Origin: Prevotella sp.
GTDB lineage: Bacteria > Bacteroidota > Bacteroidia > Bacteroidales > Bacteroidaceae
Assembly (NCBI GenBank): GCA_016901395.1
Contig: JAEAMQ010000008.1
Coordinates: forward strand, 1 to 63,017
Direction: 5' to 3'
Length of the DNA stretch: 63,017 nucleotides
This document shows, one piece after another, positions 36,001 through 44,274 of the stretch. Positions within the stretch are counted from its first letter, which is position 1. Each line of letters starts with the position of its first letter. The notes below the pieces were generated by a model that saw only the letters and a list, made by a program, of their open reading frames with translations, was not told where the DNA came from and did no database searches. A program made the position numbers and the translations under genes.

Positions 36001-37443
36001 CAGCTCATCCTTATCGGTGCCACCGACCGCCTGCGTCCGGTGATGCTCACCGCAGCTGCCGCGGCAATGGGATTTCTGCCGATGGCCGTATCTACGGGGT
36101 CGGGAGCCGAGGTGCAGCGGCCTTTGGCCACGGTGGTCATCGGTGGACTGATCACCTCGACGATGCTCACGATGGTGGCGTTGCCGTTGCTGTTCATGCT
36201 CTTCCATGATGATGAAGGACTAAAATATCGTATCGTGAGACTGTTTAAATCTAAGAATTTCCTGTTGCCGCTGCTCTTCATCCTCTCCACGGGAACAGCC
36301 TGGGGACAGAGCCAGACACTGACATTGGACCGCGCCATTGCGTTGGCCTTGGCCCACAACAAAGATTATCAGAGCTACCTGCTGAGGGTCGAGGAGCGAC
36401 GGGCGCTGGCCATGAGCAAGTGGGATTTGGACAAGACCAAAATCTATTACGGCTTCGATCAGGCCAACGTCGCCGACAACGGGCATCCCCTCCACACCCT
36501 CGGCGTGGAGCAGTCGCTCCCCTTCCCCACCGTCTTTGCGGAGCGCAACCGCTACAAACAATTAGAGATTGCGATGGCCGAGATGGAGTTGAGGCGGCAG
36601 AGAGTGATGCTCACCAAACAAGTTTCGGTGGCCTATCAGCAGGCGATGTTCCTGCAATCGAAGCGCGGGTTCTATCAGAAGCTCGACAGCCTTTATGGCA
36701 TTCTGGACGAGAGCGCGGCCAAACGCTACCGTCTGGGCGACATCAGCCAACTCGACTTGATGAATGCTCAGGCCAAGAAACGGCAGTCATCGCTGGAGCT
36801 GGAGCAGTTGGGCTACGACCTGCGCAATGCCTATCAGCAACTGACTACCCTGTTGCAGACCGACGAAGCCTACTCCCTGCCCCAGGTGGAGATAGCGCAA
36901 CTCCCCGTCGTCATGCCCGATTTCACCCAGCATGTCGACCTGCAGACACTCAGCCTCAACGCCGACCTGATCACCTCGACCATCAAAATTGAGAAGCAAC
37001 GGCTGCTGCCCGACTTCAACGTGGGCTATTTCTATGCCAACAATCCACAGAAAAACCGCCGCGGCTACAACGGATTTGAGGTGGGTGTGAGCTTCCCGCT
37101 CTACACCGGGGCACAGAAAGCCAAGATGCGGGCGGGCGAAATTGCCCTCAATGCCAACAAGATGCAGATGGACAACAGCCGTATCCTCTTGGAGAGCAAG
37201 TACAACCAGCTGAAAGCCGAACTCGCGAAGCATCAGGTGGCCATAGATTTTTACAACACCACGGGCCGTCAACTGAGCGACGAAATCATCCGGTCGGCCA
37301 CCAAAAGCTATCAGGCCGGTGCCATAGACTTCTACCAGTTTGCCCAAAGTCTGGAAAATTCCATCAAGCTGCAACTGGACTATTACCAGGCCATCTCAGC
37401 CTACAACCAGACCGCTTTGGAAATCAATTATCTCACCTTATAG
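33100..37443 (+). CDS. heavy-metal RND efflux pump fused to a TolC-type outer-membrane factor (CzcA-CzcC fusion)
   Basis: One polypeptide of 1447 residues joins an inner-membrane RND pump (1 to about 1045) to a TolC-like protein (about 1070-1447). The RND part begins MLEKIIRFSLRYK, has two large periplasmic loops and about 12 membrane helices, and carries LDFGIIIDGAVIIVEF in helix 4. The Asp-Asp-Glu set there matches the CzcA group that exports Zn, Co, Cd or Ni, not the Cu/Ag pump CusA. At about residue 1053 a signal-peptide-like stretch (FLLPLLFILSTGTAWGQ) precedes the TolC part (TLDRAIALALAHNKDYQS and a second FNVGYFYANNP repeat). I start at the ATG at 33100, not the in-frame TTG at 33091. 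The adaptor follows 28 bases downstream. Confidence 0.93.
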   Translation: MLEKIIRFSLRYKLIVILFTLTIVGFGVYSVVNIPVGAVPDITNNQVQVITTSGNLSTQEIEQFITAPVELEMANLPGVKEIRSVSKFGLSVVTIVFDEAQGTYLPRQLIAEKIKSASANIPEGFGTPEMGPITTGLGEIYQYTLDVKPGYEKRYSPMELRTIQDWIVKRQLSGIKGVVEVNSWGGFLKQYEVAIDPQRLRALNITLMDVFDALESNNSISGGGYIEKNAQSYFIRGDAQVKSLEDVGNIVVKNKEGVPILVKDVAKVHFGYANRFGAITANGEGEKVFGQIMMLKDANSKEVIRDVKARVDEVQKSLPEGVYINPVLERSELIGKTTATVFENLLFGCIIVFIVVLLLLGNLRSALVISSMIPLALFFTLSMMFIFGIDANLMSLGALDFGIIIDGAVIIVEFVAVTLLNHKHRLDTLSGDDKHRLMDEITYDGAARMMHSAIFGQFIILIVFIPILSLQGVEGKMFRPMALAFSFAILGAMFLCLTWLPVIISLFLKPKAPSKKNISRLIVKYATLSYLPVIKWSINHKRIVLSLALGSLIFSGALLAHMGGEFVPTLDEGDFVIQPALKTGTSLSKTVELTTQMEQILKSKFSEIDQVVCRIGAAEVPTDPMSMEEIDMIIKLKPKSEWKVAKSKEELADKFKQALSVIPGVDYEFTQPIEMRFNELITGVRSDIAIKIFGEDLNYLNDKAVQIKSLVEKIPGAADVILEKTTGLPQMNVKYRRDKIAFYGVDAKTLNAYLSIAFGGQATNSVFEGEKRFDLVVRLDKSDRRDIDDIKQLQVPLANGALIPLCELADITFTEGPAKISRENTHRRVVVSVNVRGRDLKSVVTDIQSVIDKNVQLRPGNYIKYGGQFENLQNATNRLMFAVPIALALIFIFLHFAFKSMKDTIMIFTAVPLSVVGGILALWIRGMSFSISAGVGFIALFGIAVLNGIVLVEHLKHLRDTGMKDMRQLILIGATDRLRPVMLTAAAAAMGFLPMAVSTGSGAEVQRPLATVVIGGLITSTMLTMVALPLLFMLFHDDEGLKYRIVRLFKSKNFLLPLLFILSTGTAWGQSQTLTLDRAIALALAHNKDYQSYLLRVEERRALAMSKWDLDKTKIYYGFDQANVADNGHPLHTLGVEQSLPFPTVFAERNRYKQLEIAMAEMELRRQRVMLTKQVSVAYQQAMFLQSKRGFYQKLDSLYGILDESAAKRYRLGDISQLDLMNAQAKKRQSSLELEQLGYDLRNAYQQLTTLLQTDEAYSLPQVEIAQLPVVMPDFTQHVDLQTLSLNADLITSTIKIEKQRLLPDFNVGYFYANNPQKNRRGYNGFEVGVSFPLYTGAQKAKMRAGEIALNANKMQMDNSRILLESKYNQLKAELAKHQVAIDFYNTTGRQLSDEIIRSATKSYQAGAIDFYQFAQSLENSIKLQLDYYQAISAYNQTALEINYLTL

Positions 37444-37471
37444 CATTCTCACCTCCCAACAAGTATAACGT

Positions 37472-38587
37472 ATGAAAAAGATAACCACCTATTTGCTGAC
37501 GCTCCTCGCAGCAGGGGCATTGTTCTCCTGCAGCGGCAAGAAGGCCGAGACAGCCGCACCCGTCGACGACGGACTCATCGAAATCACGCCCGAACAGTTC
37601 AAATCGTCCCACATGCGACTTGGGTCGATGGGCAGCCAGACCTTCCGCGACCGCGTGGAATGCAAGGGGTATGTGTCGGCACCGGCCAACGCCATGTCGA
37701 AAATCTGTCCGCCCATCGCCGGAAAAATCATCAATATCCATTACAAGATAGGCGACTACGTGCCCGCCGGACGCGTCATCGCCACCATCTCGGGCAACGA
37801 TTTCATGGCTTTGCAACAGAGTTTTGCCGAGTCTGCCGCCGCCTACTCCAAGGCGAAGATGGACTATGAGCGCGCTCAGGGACTGTGGGCGGAGAAAATC
37901 GGTGCTCAAAAGGACTTTCTTGCTGCCAAAACTTACTATCGCAGTGCATACGCCAGCTACGAGTCGCTGCGCTCGCGCATCACCGCCCTGGGCATCAGTC
38001 CCGCCCGCATTGAGGGTGGAAAAATGTACACCTCCTACCCCGTCATGGCTCCCATCAGCGGTTATCTCACCCAAATCAATGCTGTCATCGGACAGTATAT
38101 CGACGTGGAGACCGACATTGCCGAACTTGTCAACCTCAACGCCCTGCAGCTGAAAGTGTCTGTCTATGAGGCCGACGTGAGACGGTTGCGCCCCGGCCAG
38201 ACCATCCTCTTTGGCACCACGGGCAGCAACAACCGCACCCTGCAGGCCCGACTCACCACCATCGGCAAGACGGTGAACCCCGACACGAAGATGATCGACT
38301 GCGTGGCCGCCATCTCGAAGTCCAACGGCGTGAGTCTGGTGAACGAGAGTTTTGTCGAAGCCTCCATCATCATCGATGCCCGACAAGCCCCGGCACTGCC
38401 CGTTACCGCCGTGCAGAAACAGGGCACCAGCAGCTTTGTCTATGTGGTAGAGAAACGCAAGGGCAACAGTTATATGCTGAGAAAAACGCCGGTAAACGTC
38501 GGTCAGACCGACGGGTCGTACATCGAAATCAAGACGCAGTTGCCCAACAAGGACATCGTGCTCGAAGGCATCGACACGATGAAATAA
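37472..38587 (+). CDS. RND efflux periplasmic adaptor lipoprotein (CzcB/CusB family)
   Basis: Membrane fusion protein that links the RND pump to the outer-membrane channel in heavy-metal export. Its 371 residues begin with a lipoprotein signal (MKKITTYLLTLLAAGALFSC). Barrel-sandwich (biotinyl-lipoyl-like) halves flank a helical hairpin (FAESAAAYSKAKMDYERAQ); the second half is VMAPISGYLTQINAVIGQYID. A beta-barrel and a C-terminal membrane-proximal domain ending KDIVLEGIDTMK follow. It is co-transcribed with the pump-channel fusion. No His-rich metal-binding extension is seen, so the metal is not indicated by this subunit. Confidence 0.92.
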   Translation: MKKITTYLLTLLAAGALFSCSGKKAETAAPVDDGLIEITPEQFKSSHMRLGSMGSQTFRDRVECKGYVSAPANAMSKICPPIAGKIINIHYKIGDYVPAGRVIATISGNDFMALQQSFAESAAAYSKAKMDYERAQGLWAEKIGAQKDFLAAKTYYRSAYASYESLRSRITALGISPARIEGGKMYTSYPVMAPISGYLTQINAVIGQYIDVETDIAELVNLNALQLKVSVYEADVRRLRPGQTILFGTTGSNNRTLQARLTTIGKTVNPDTKMIDCVAAISKSNGVSLVNESFVEASIIIDARQAPALPVTAVQKQGTSSFVYVVEKRKGNSYMLRKTPVNVGQTDGSYIEIKTQLPNKDIVLEGIDTMK

Positions 38588-38644
38588 TGTATTTTTAAAA
38601 CAAAAAAGAACCGCTCAGCATCCCGATTTGAGCAGATTTTTCGC

Positions 38645-38652
38645 TATTTTTG
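38645..38652 (+). promoter_or_regulatory. -7 box of the acyltransferase gene
   Basis: TATTTTTG matches TAnnTTTG, 22 bases upstream of the ATG at 38674. A TTTG at 38627-38630 lies closer than the usual -33 spacing. Confidence 0.45.
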
Positions 38653-38673
38653 CACCTCGAAACAATCTGTTCA

Positions 38674-39843
38674 ATGGATAAAAACAACACTTACCTGGCC
38701 TCCAAGCCACGTTATGAGATCTTGGATGGCCTGCGTGGAGTGGCTGCCCTGATGGTGGTGGCCTTCCATCTGTTTGAGACTTACTCTGGGGGCTACCTCT
38801 ATCAAATCATCAATCACGGCTATCTGGCGGTCGACTTTTTCTTCGTGCTCTCCGGCTTTGTCATCGGATATGCCTACGACGACCGCTGGGACCGCATGTC
38901 GACGTGGAACTTCTTCAAGCGCCGGTTGGTGCGACTCCACCCGATGGTTATCTTCGGTTCGCTCGTCGGACTCCTGCTTTTCTATGCCGGCAGTAGCGAA
39001 CTGTTTCCTAAAATCGGCCAGACGCCTTGGTGGATGGCTATCCTTGTCTTCCTCTGGTGCTGCACGATGATACCTCTGGGCCGATCGCTCGACATCCGCG
39101 GCTGGGAGGAGACCAACCCGCTCGACGGTCCGGTGTGGTCGCTTCAGTGGGAATATCTGGCCAACATCCTCTACGCTCTTGTCTTCAGACACTTCAACAA
39201 ATTGTGGCTCGGCATTTGCGTGGCCCTCTTTGCGGTGCTCACGGTGAACATCACCATGAGCCTCAACCTCTTTGGCGTGGCCGGCCCCGAGAAGATGTAT
39301 TGCGTCATCGGCGGCTGGAGCACGGCCCCCGACCAGCTGGTCATCGGCTCCGCCCGACTGCTCTACCCCTTCTTTGCGGGTCTGCTCATCTCGCGCATCC
39401 ATCGGCTCATCACCGTGCGCGGTGGCTTCTGGTGGTGCTCGCTGATGATTGTCGTGCTGTTGGCCATGCCCCGCATCGGTGACACCACGGCCGGTTGGCA
39501 AAACGGACTCTACGAAACCGCAACCATCCTGCTGCTGTTCCCCCTCGTGGTGATAATGGGTGCGGGCAGCCGTGTGACCGACAAGCGTACGGCAGCCGTA
39601 TGCAATTTCTTCGGCGAGATATCCTACCCCATCTACATCACCCATTATCCCTTTGTCTATATGCAAATGGCATGGGTGAAAAATCATCCCGAAGCCTCCA
39701 CGGGCATGCACGTCATGTATAATGTGGGCATCTATCTTCTCGTGCTGTTCCTGGCCTACGCCGCCTACAAACTCTACGACCTGCCGGTGCGTGCATGGCT
39801 CCGCAAAATGTGGTTCCCCGCCACACCTGCAACCCAGATATAG
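38674..39843 (+). CDS. acyltransferase 3 family membrane protein (OafA/YrhL-like)
   Basis: Integral membrane O-acyltransferase of 389 residues that moves acetyl or other acyl groups onto a sugar or surface polymer. It begins with the family signature YEILDGLRGVAALMVVAFHLFE, which includes the conserved His, followed by YLAVDFFFVLSGFVIGYAYDDR and FFKRRLVRLHPM (R/K-rich loop). About ten hydrophobic helices follow. The start at 38674 is chosen over an upstream in-frame start because the promoter box lies at 38645-38652 and the N-terminus then fits the family. It stands alone and the acceptor is unknown. Its GC-rich codon use creates a long false antisense frame. Confidence 0.92.
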   Translation: MDKNNTYLASKPRYEILDGLRGVAALMVVAFHLFETYSGGYLYQIINHGYLAVDFFFVLSGFVIGYAYDDRWDRMSTWNFFKRRLVRLHPMVIFGSLVGLLLFYAGSSELFPKIGQTPWWMAILVFLWCCTMIPLGRSLDIRGWEETNPLDGPVWSLQWEYLANILYALVFRHFNKLWLGICVALFAVLTVNITMSLNLFGVAGPEKMYCVIGGWSTAPDQLVIGSARLLYPFFAGLLISRIHRLITVRGGFWWCSLMIVVLLAMPRIGDTTAGWQNGLYETATILLLFPLVVIMGAGSRVTDKRTAAVCNFFGEISYPIYITHYPFVYMQMAWVKNHPEASTGMHVMYNVGIYLLVLFLAYAAYKLYDLPVRAWLRKMWFPATPATQI

Positions 39844-40182
39844 CAGATGGCAGACAAGATAGGCAATGATGCCGCACCATCTTCCTGAGACAGAGAGAAA
39901 AGGCATCCCTTCCTGGGACTGTTGAAAAAAGGAGAGATAGTGCCTGAAACCTCTTGTCCATCCATTGTTTCTCCACAAAGGGAAGAAAAAGAGGGATAGA
40001 TGTGCGATAGAACTTGTTGACTACCTATCAAACATCTGATGCCCGCCAAATACAGAAAATGGTACAAACGCATCGCTCCGGTTGCAAGACTGCTCAGCGA
40101 TCAGTGATTTCAGACTACAAAAAAAATGGGGCAAACACCACCGGTTATTGGATGTTTGCCCCATAAAATGTACGCCTTCGCG
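39844..40182. other. intergenic region between convergent genes
   Basis: About 340 bp between the convergent acyltransferase and NADH dehydrogenase genes. Apart from the hairpin at 40126-40164 I see nothing in it. Confidence 0.6.
40126..40164 (-). terminator. terminator of the NADH dehydrogenase gene
   Basis: ATGGGGCAAACA (40126-40137) pairs perfectly with TGTTTGCCCCAT (40153-40164) around a 15-base loop. Eight A residues at 40118-40125 give a U-run on the minus strand, so it ends the gene at 40183. Confidence 0.88.
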
Positions 40183-41469
40183 TTATTGTTTGCCCTTGAT
40201 GATGGGTTTGAGAATAAGTCGAAGGCTTTGCTTATAGTTGAAATAGTTCCACACCCAGTTGAGGAAGACCACGGTTTTGTTCTTCACGCCGAGGATGGAA
40301 CGCAGGTGGACAAGCAACCACAACAGCCAGGCAGAGAAGCCTCCGAAGCGGGTTTTGCCAATTTCGGCTACGGCTTTCTTGCGCCCGATGGTCGCCATCG
40401 TACCGAGGTTGCGGTAGGCAAAGGGTCTCATCTCCTCGCCATGCTCAGCCCGAAGGATGTTCTTGGCTAAAAGGTCGGCCTGCTGAATGGCCACCTGTGC
40501 CAGCTGCGGATGTCCCTGCGGATACTCCTCATCGCCCTCCACAAGACTCTGGTCGCCAATGGCATAGACATGTTCCATACCCTTCACCTTATTGAATCTA
40601 TCGGTCAGGATGCGTCCGCCACGACCGATGCTGGTCTCAGGGACACCCCCCATCGGGTTGGCTTTGACACCGCTCACCCATATCACGGTCTCGGCTTTGA
40701 TGGTCTGTCCGTCCTTCAGAATGACCTCCTTGTCCTTGTAATCGGTCACCATCGAGTTGAGCATAATCTTCACACCCATGTCCTGCAGGTCTTTGGTGGC
40801 CTGCTCCGAGAGTTTGGGGTCCATCGCCCGAAGCAGTCGGTCGGTGGCATCGAGCAGGTAAATGTTTATCTTTTTGGAGTCGAGGTCGGGATAATCTCGG
40901 GGGACGATGTTGCGCTTCATCTCTGCAAGGGCACCCGCTATCTCCACTCCCGACGGACCTCCACCCACGATTACCACGTTGAGCAGCACTTGGCGGGCAT
41001 CCTCATTCTCCTCGGTCTCGGCCCGTTCGAAGTTTTCGAGCAGCTTGTTGCGCAAGCGCATCGACTCCGTGACGGTCTTCATCGGGTAGGCATTCTCCTC
41101 TACATTGGCATTGCCGAAGAAGTTGGTGGTAGCGCCTCCGGCCAACACTAAGTAGTGATAGTGTACCGTTCCAAAAGTGGTTCGGACGGCCTTTTCCTCC
41201 TCGTCGATGCTCAACACCTCGCCCATACGGAAGAAAAAGTTCTTCATGCCTTGGAAAAGGCGACGGAACGGGAACGAAATGCTACTCGGTTCGAGGCCCG
41301 CAGAGGCCACCTGATAGATGAGCGGGGGAAACTGATTGTAGTTGTTTTTATCAATCAGAACGACCTGAAAACCGCTCTTCCGCAATCCCATCACCATCTT
41401 GATGCCACCCAATCCGCCACCGACAACGACCACTCGTGTCAGTTCGTTGCGTCTAATATTTGCTCTCAT
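40183..41469 (-). CDS. ndh: type II NADH dehydrogenase (NDH-2 family FAD oxidoreductase)
   Basis: Single-subunit, non-proton-pumping NADH:quinone oxidoreductase of 428 residues at the inner membrane. The FAD-binding Rossmann motif VVVVGGGLGGIKMVMGLRKSGFQVVLID is near the N-terminus. NQFPPLIYQVASAGLEPSSISFPFR follows, as in NDH-2 enzymes, then the NAD-binding motif VVIVGGGPSGVEIAGALAEM (about residue 170) and VYAIGDQ near the C-terminal FAD contact. The end carries hydrophobic and basic segments (GGFSAWLLWLLVHLRSI) for membrane attachment. It stands alone with a strong terminator downstream. Confidence 0.92.
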   Translation of the reverse strand: MRANIRRNELTRVVVVGGGLGGIKMVMGLRKSGFQVVLIDKNNYNQFPPLIYQVASAGLEPSSISFPFRRLFQGMKNFFFRMGEVLSIDEEEKAVRTTFGTVHYHYLVLAGGATTNFFGNANVEENAYPMKTVTESMRLRNKLLENFERAETEENEDARQVLLNVVIVGGGPSGVEIAGALAEMKRNIVPRDYPDLDSKKINIYLLDATDRLLRAMDPKLSEQATKDLQDMGVKIMLNSMVTDYKDKEVILKDGQTIKAETVIWVSGVKANPMGGVPETSIGRGGRILTDRFNKVKGMEHVYAIGDQSLVEGDEEYPQGHPQLAQVAIQQADLLAKNILRAEHGEEMRPFAYRNLGTMATIGRKKAVAEIGKTRFGGFSAWLLWLLVHLRSILGVKNKTVVFLNWVWNYFNYKQSLRLILKPIIKGKQ

Positions 41470-41598
41470 ACGCTGAAATCACTCTTTATTGTCTATGTAT
41501 TATTGTTTATCTCTGATAGTTTCGGAACAACATTGATGCCATTTTCATTGTCAGCAACAAATGTGGCCGATATGGATATTTGACAGCCTTGAGACCGT

Positions 41599-42840
41599 TT
41601 ATGGATTTTCCTTGGTCTGTTCCGTCACCACGGCTGGGGTCTCCTTCCGCATCTTAGGCAGGTAGACAGCGATGGCACCGAGTAAAGGCAACAAGGTGCT
41701 GATCTTGAAAATGAACAGGATACTCGTCTGGTCGGCAAGCCATCCGAAGAATGAGCTGCCCAGTCCGGCGATGCCAAACGACAGTCCATAAAACAGTCCG
41801 GCTACTATTCCGGTGTGGTTGGGCAGCAGATCCGTGGCATAGACGAGTATCGCGGAGAAAGCCGAAGCAACAATCAAGCCGATGACAATCGACAGGGCTA
41901 TGGTGGCGAAGAGGCTGTCGATATAGGGCAACGCCATCGTGAACGGGGCGGCCCCGAATATCGAAAACCAGATGACATACTTGCGACCATAGCGGTCGCC
42001 CAGCATTCCGCCGAAGAGAGTACCTATGGCTTCAGCACCGAGGAAGGCAAACAGACACAACTGCGAGGTCTGAACGCTCACGCCAAACTTATCGATGAGG
42101 AAGAAGGTGAAGTAGCTGGTCATGCTCGACGAGTAGAAATTCTTGGAGAACATCAGCATGAACAGGATGAAGACAAAGAAGTAGATGCGCCGGCGACTGT
42201 AGGGTTTGGCCGTGGCCCAACGCATCTGCGGCGCACGCTTGACGTGATTGAGCTGTTGCACATGCCACCTGCCGATATAGCCCAAGAGCACCGCACAGAT
42301 CACGGCCAGCAAGCCAAACCACCGTATGGCGGGCATGCCGCCGGGAAGGATGACTATCGCAGCAAGCAGCGGGCCTATGGCAAAGCCGGCGTTTCCGCCT
42401 ACCTGGAAGATGCTTTGAGCCAGTCCTTTGCGGCCGCCCGAGGCAATCTGGGCCACCTGTGAGCCTTGAGGGTGGAAGATGGAAGAACCACATCCGAACA
42501 GCGCCACGGCCAGAAGCACCACCGTGAAGCTGGGTGCCATCGACAAAAGGAATACCCCCGAGAGTGTGAGCAGCATGCCCACAGACAACTGCCAGGTATG
42601 ATGGTGACGGTCGGCATATAGTCCGACAAGTGGCTGGATGATGGAAGAAGTGAGCTGAAGCACCAAAGTGATGAGTCCGACTTGTGCAAACGACAGGGCG
42701 AAATCAGCTTTGAGCATAGGGTATATGGCCGGAAGCATGGAGTTGATGGCATCGTTGAGCAGATGACAAAAACTCACTAAGAACAGGATGGCATACACCG
42801 TGCGCTCCGTTTGCTGCGACTTGACTTGAGGATTACCCAT
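41599..42840 (-). CDS. fsr: MFS exporter of the fosmidomycin-resistance (Fsr) family
   Basis: A major facilitator of 413 residues with 12 predicted membrane helices. The pattern FCHLLNDAINSMLPAIYPMLKADFALSFAQVGLITL and the later PLVGLYADR, FGCGSSIFHPQGSQVA and GGMLGDRYGRKYVIWFSI are those of the Fsr group, which exports fosmidomycin and possibly natural compounds. A -7 box lies at 42945-42952. It is a single-gene unit 130 bases before the NADH dehydrogenase start on the same strand. The native substrate is unknown. Confidence 0.9.
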   Translation of the reverse strand: MGNPQVKSQQTERTVYAILFLVSFCHLLNDAINSMLPAIYPMLKADFALSFAQVGLITLVLQLTSSIIQPLVGLYADRHHHTWQLSVGMLLTLSGVFLLSMAPSFTVVLLAVALFGCGSSIFHPQGSQVAQIASGGRKGLAQSIFQVGGNAGFAIGPLLAAIVILPGGMPAIRWFGLLAVICAVLLGYIGRWHVQQLNHVKRAPQMRWATAKPYSRRRIYFFVFILFMLMFSKNFYSSSMTSYFTFFLIDKFGVSVQTSQLCLFAFLGAEAIGTLFGGMLGDRYGRKYVIWFSIFGAAPFTMALPYIDSLFATIALSIVIGLIVASAFSAILVYATDLLPNHTGIVAGLFYGLSFGIAGLGSSFFGWLADQTSILFIFKISTLLPLLGAIAVYLPKMRKETPAVVTEQTKENP

Positions 42841-42944
42841 TGACTACTCTTTCCATAAATAATCTAAGGACACGCCTATGACGATGATATGACTCTGAAA
42901 ACAAATGCAAAAGACATCGTTGGCAGGGGTCCTGAAAACGACTA

Positions 42945-42952
42945 CAAAGGTA
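42945..42952 (-). promoter_or_regulatory. -7 box of the fsr gene
   Basis: The minus strand reads TACCTTTG (TAnnTTTG), about 105 bases upstream of the start codon. Confidence 0.5.
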
Positions 42953-43123
42953 GCAAAAAGAACGCTTAGGACCAAGTTATTAACAATTCTTATTGAACAA
43001 ATTACAGCTAAAAAGCCCTTCTGCCAACCCTGCATGCCAAACAGGCTGTGTTGGAAAAGGAGGAAAAGCAAAAAGCGACATAAAAACAAGACGGGAAAGA
43101 GGACGAGACCGTGATAAAAACAC

Positions 43124-43131
43124 TATCTTTG
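43124..43131 (+). promoter_or_regulatory. -7 box of the hydrolase-MmcQ pair
   Basis: TATCTTTG matches TAnnTTTG and lies 23 bases before the ATG at 43154, implying a very short leader. Confidence 0.6.
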
Positions 43132-43153
43132 CACAAAAGAAACAAATAGGATT

Positions 43154-43849
43154 ATGCAGGTGGAAAACTTGGAAATGGATGGAAGGAAGGTGGAAATCTT
43201 TGCGCACGAACGGCCCGAAATGTTGCTCATCCAGCCCTCGGGAAGTCACGAGACCAACTCTATCGCCCCCGAGGTGGGACAGATAGAGGCCGAAAGCCCC
43301 ACCCCATTTGCCTTCGCCTCCTTCGCCATCACCGACTGGGAACGTGAGCTTGCGCCATGGGAAGATGCCGAACTCTCACGCCGGGAGGGTGTGGGCCAAC
43401 AGGCCCGAGGCTCGTTGGCGAGCATCGAAGGCACCCTCTTGCCTCTGCTGCAAAACCGTTTCGGCCCACTGCCCTGCATCCTGGGCGGCTACTCTCTGGC
43501 CGCATTGTTTGCGCTTTGGAGTGCCTGCGAGACAACCTCATTTCGTGCTGTCGCCGCCGCCTCGCCCTCGGTGTGGCTGAAAGACTGGCCCGCCTACGCC
43601 TCAGCCCATCGTCCTCACGCCACGACGATCTACCTGAGCCTTGGCGACCGGGAGGAGAAGACACGCAACAAGACCTTTGCACGCATCGGCGACAACATCC
43701 GAAGCTATCACCAGTTGCTCACGGAGCAACTCGGAGAAGGCCACACCGTGCTCGAATGGAACGCAGGAAACCACTTCGCCGATGCCGACAAGCGCACGGC
43801 GCGGGCCTTCGTATGGTGTATGAATCAACTTCAAACTCAACAACTATGA
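43154..43849 (+). CDS. alpha/beta-hydrolase-like protein, esterase type
   Basis: A cytoplasmic protein of 231 residues with the look of a small esterase. The nucleophile elbow is GGYSLAALFALW (Ser about residue 118). AVAAASPSVWLKDW follows as in esterase D/Fes-like proteins, then YLSLGDREEKTRN carries an acidic residue and WNAGNHFADADKRTARAF supplies the catalytic His. The N-terminal part is shorter than in typical secreted esterases and no signal peptide is present. Its stop overlaps the next start (ATGA at 43846-43849), so it is translationally coupled to a MmcQ/YjbR protein. The substrate is unknown. Confidence 0.75.
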   Translation: MQVENLEMDGRKVEIFAHERPEMLLIQPSGSHETNSIAPEVGQIEAESPTPFAFASFAITDWERELAPWEDAELSRREGVGQQARGSLASIEGTLLPLLQNRFGPLPCILGGYSLAALFALWSACETTSFRAVAAASPSVWLKDWPAYASAHRPHATTIYLSLGDREEKTRNKTFARIGDNIRSYHQLLTEQLGEGHTVLEWNAGNHFADADKRTARAFVWCMNQLQTQQL

Positions 43850-44223
43850 ATATCGAACAAGTCAGGGAATTTGCCATCACGCTGCCGCAAGTGACCGAAG
43901 ACATGCCCTACGGCCCCGACTGGCTCATCTTCCGCATTGCCGGAAAGATTTTTCTTCATCTCCGTCTGGATGCTCCGCAGCCCACCTGCGCCGTGAAGTT
44001 GGAGCCTGATGAGGGTGCAGCCCTGCGTGAACACTATGACGGGATACGGCCCGCCTATCATCTGAACAAGACCCACTGGAGCGACCTCTACCTCGAAACA
44101 CTGGAGACAAGTCTCATCGAAAGCCTCATCGTGAAGTCGTATCAGGCCGTTGTCAAGAAACTTCCCAAGAAGCTGCGCGACACAATTTCCGACCCCGCAT
44201 TAAACAATATTAACTACGAATGA
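43846..44223 (+). CDS. MmcQ/YjbR family protein
   Basis: A small cytoplasmic protein of 125 residues with the CyaY-like YjbR fold. Hallmarks are MNIEQVREFAITLPQVTEDMPYG at the start, FRIAGKIFLHLRLD, CAVKLEPDEG and YHLNKTHWSDLYLE. The family is probably DNA-binding, but its role is not settled. Longer frames starting upstream only read through the preceding gene in another phase; the ATG at 43846 overlaps that gene's stop and fits the family length. Confidence 0.88.
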   Translation: MNIEQVREFAITLPQVTEDMPYGPDWLIFRIAGKIFLHLRLDAPQPTCAVKLEPDEGAALREHYDGIRPAYHLNKTHWSDLYLETLETSLIESLIVKSYQAVVKKLPKKLRDTISDPALNNINYE

Positions 44224-44246
44224 GACTAAAAGCTGTCAATATTTTC

Positions 44247-44254
44247 TAATTTTG
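44247..44254 (+). promoter_or_regulatory. -7 box of the HAD hydrolase gene
   Basis: TAATTTTG matches TAnnTTTG, 21 bases upstream of the ATG at 44275. Confidence 0.55.
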
Positions 44255-44274
44255 TATATCAAAAATGAGATGAT

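Larger units (their letters stand above)
42841..43153. other. divergent promoter region, purine-rich on the plus strand
   Basis: About 310 bp between the divergent Fsr and hydrolase genes. It contains their -7 boxes (42945-42952 minus, 43124-43131 plus) and a purine-rich stretch at about 43050-43112. I see no gene. Confidence 0.6.

Noticed and set aside
38671..39978. Open frame of 435 codons antisense to the acyltransferase
   Set aside because: The plus strand encodes a textbook acyltransferase 3 with a promoter; the opposite frame is rich in H, E and R with no family features.
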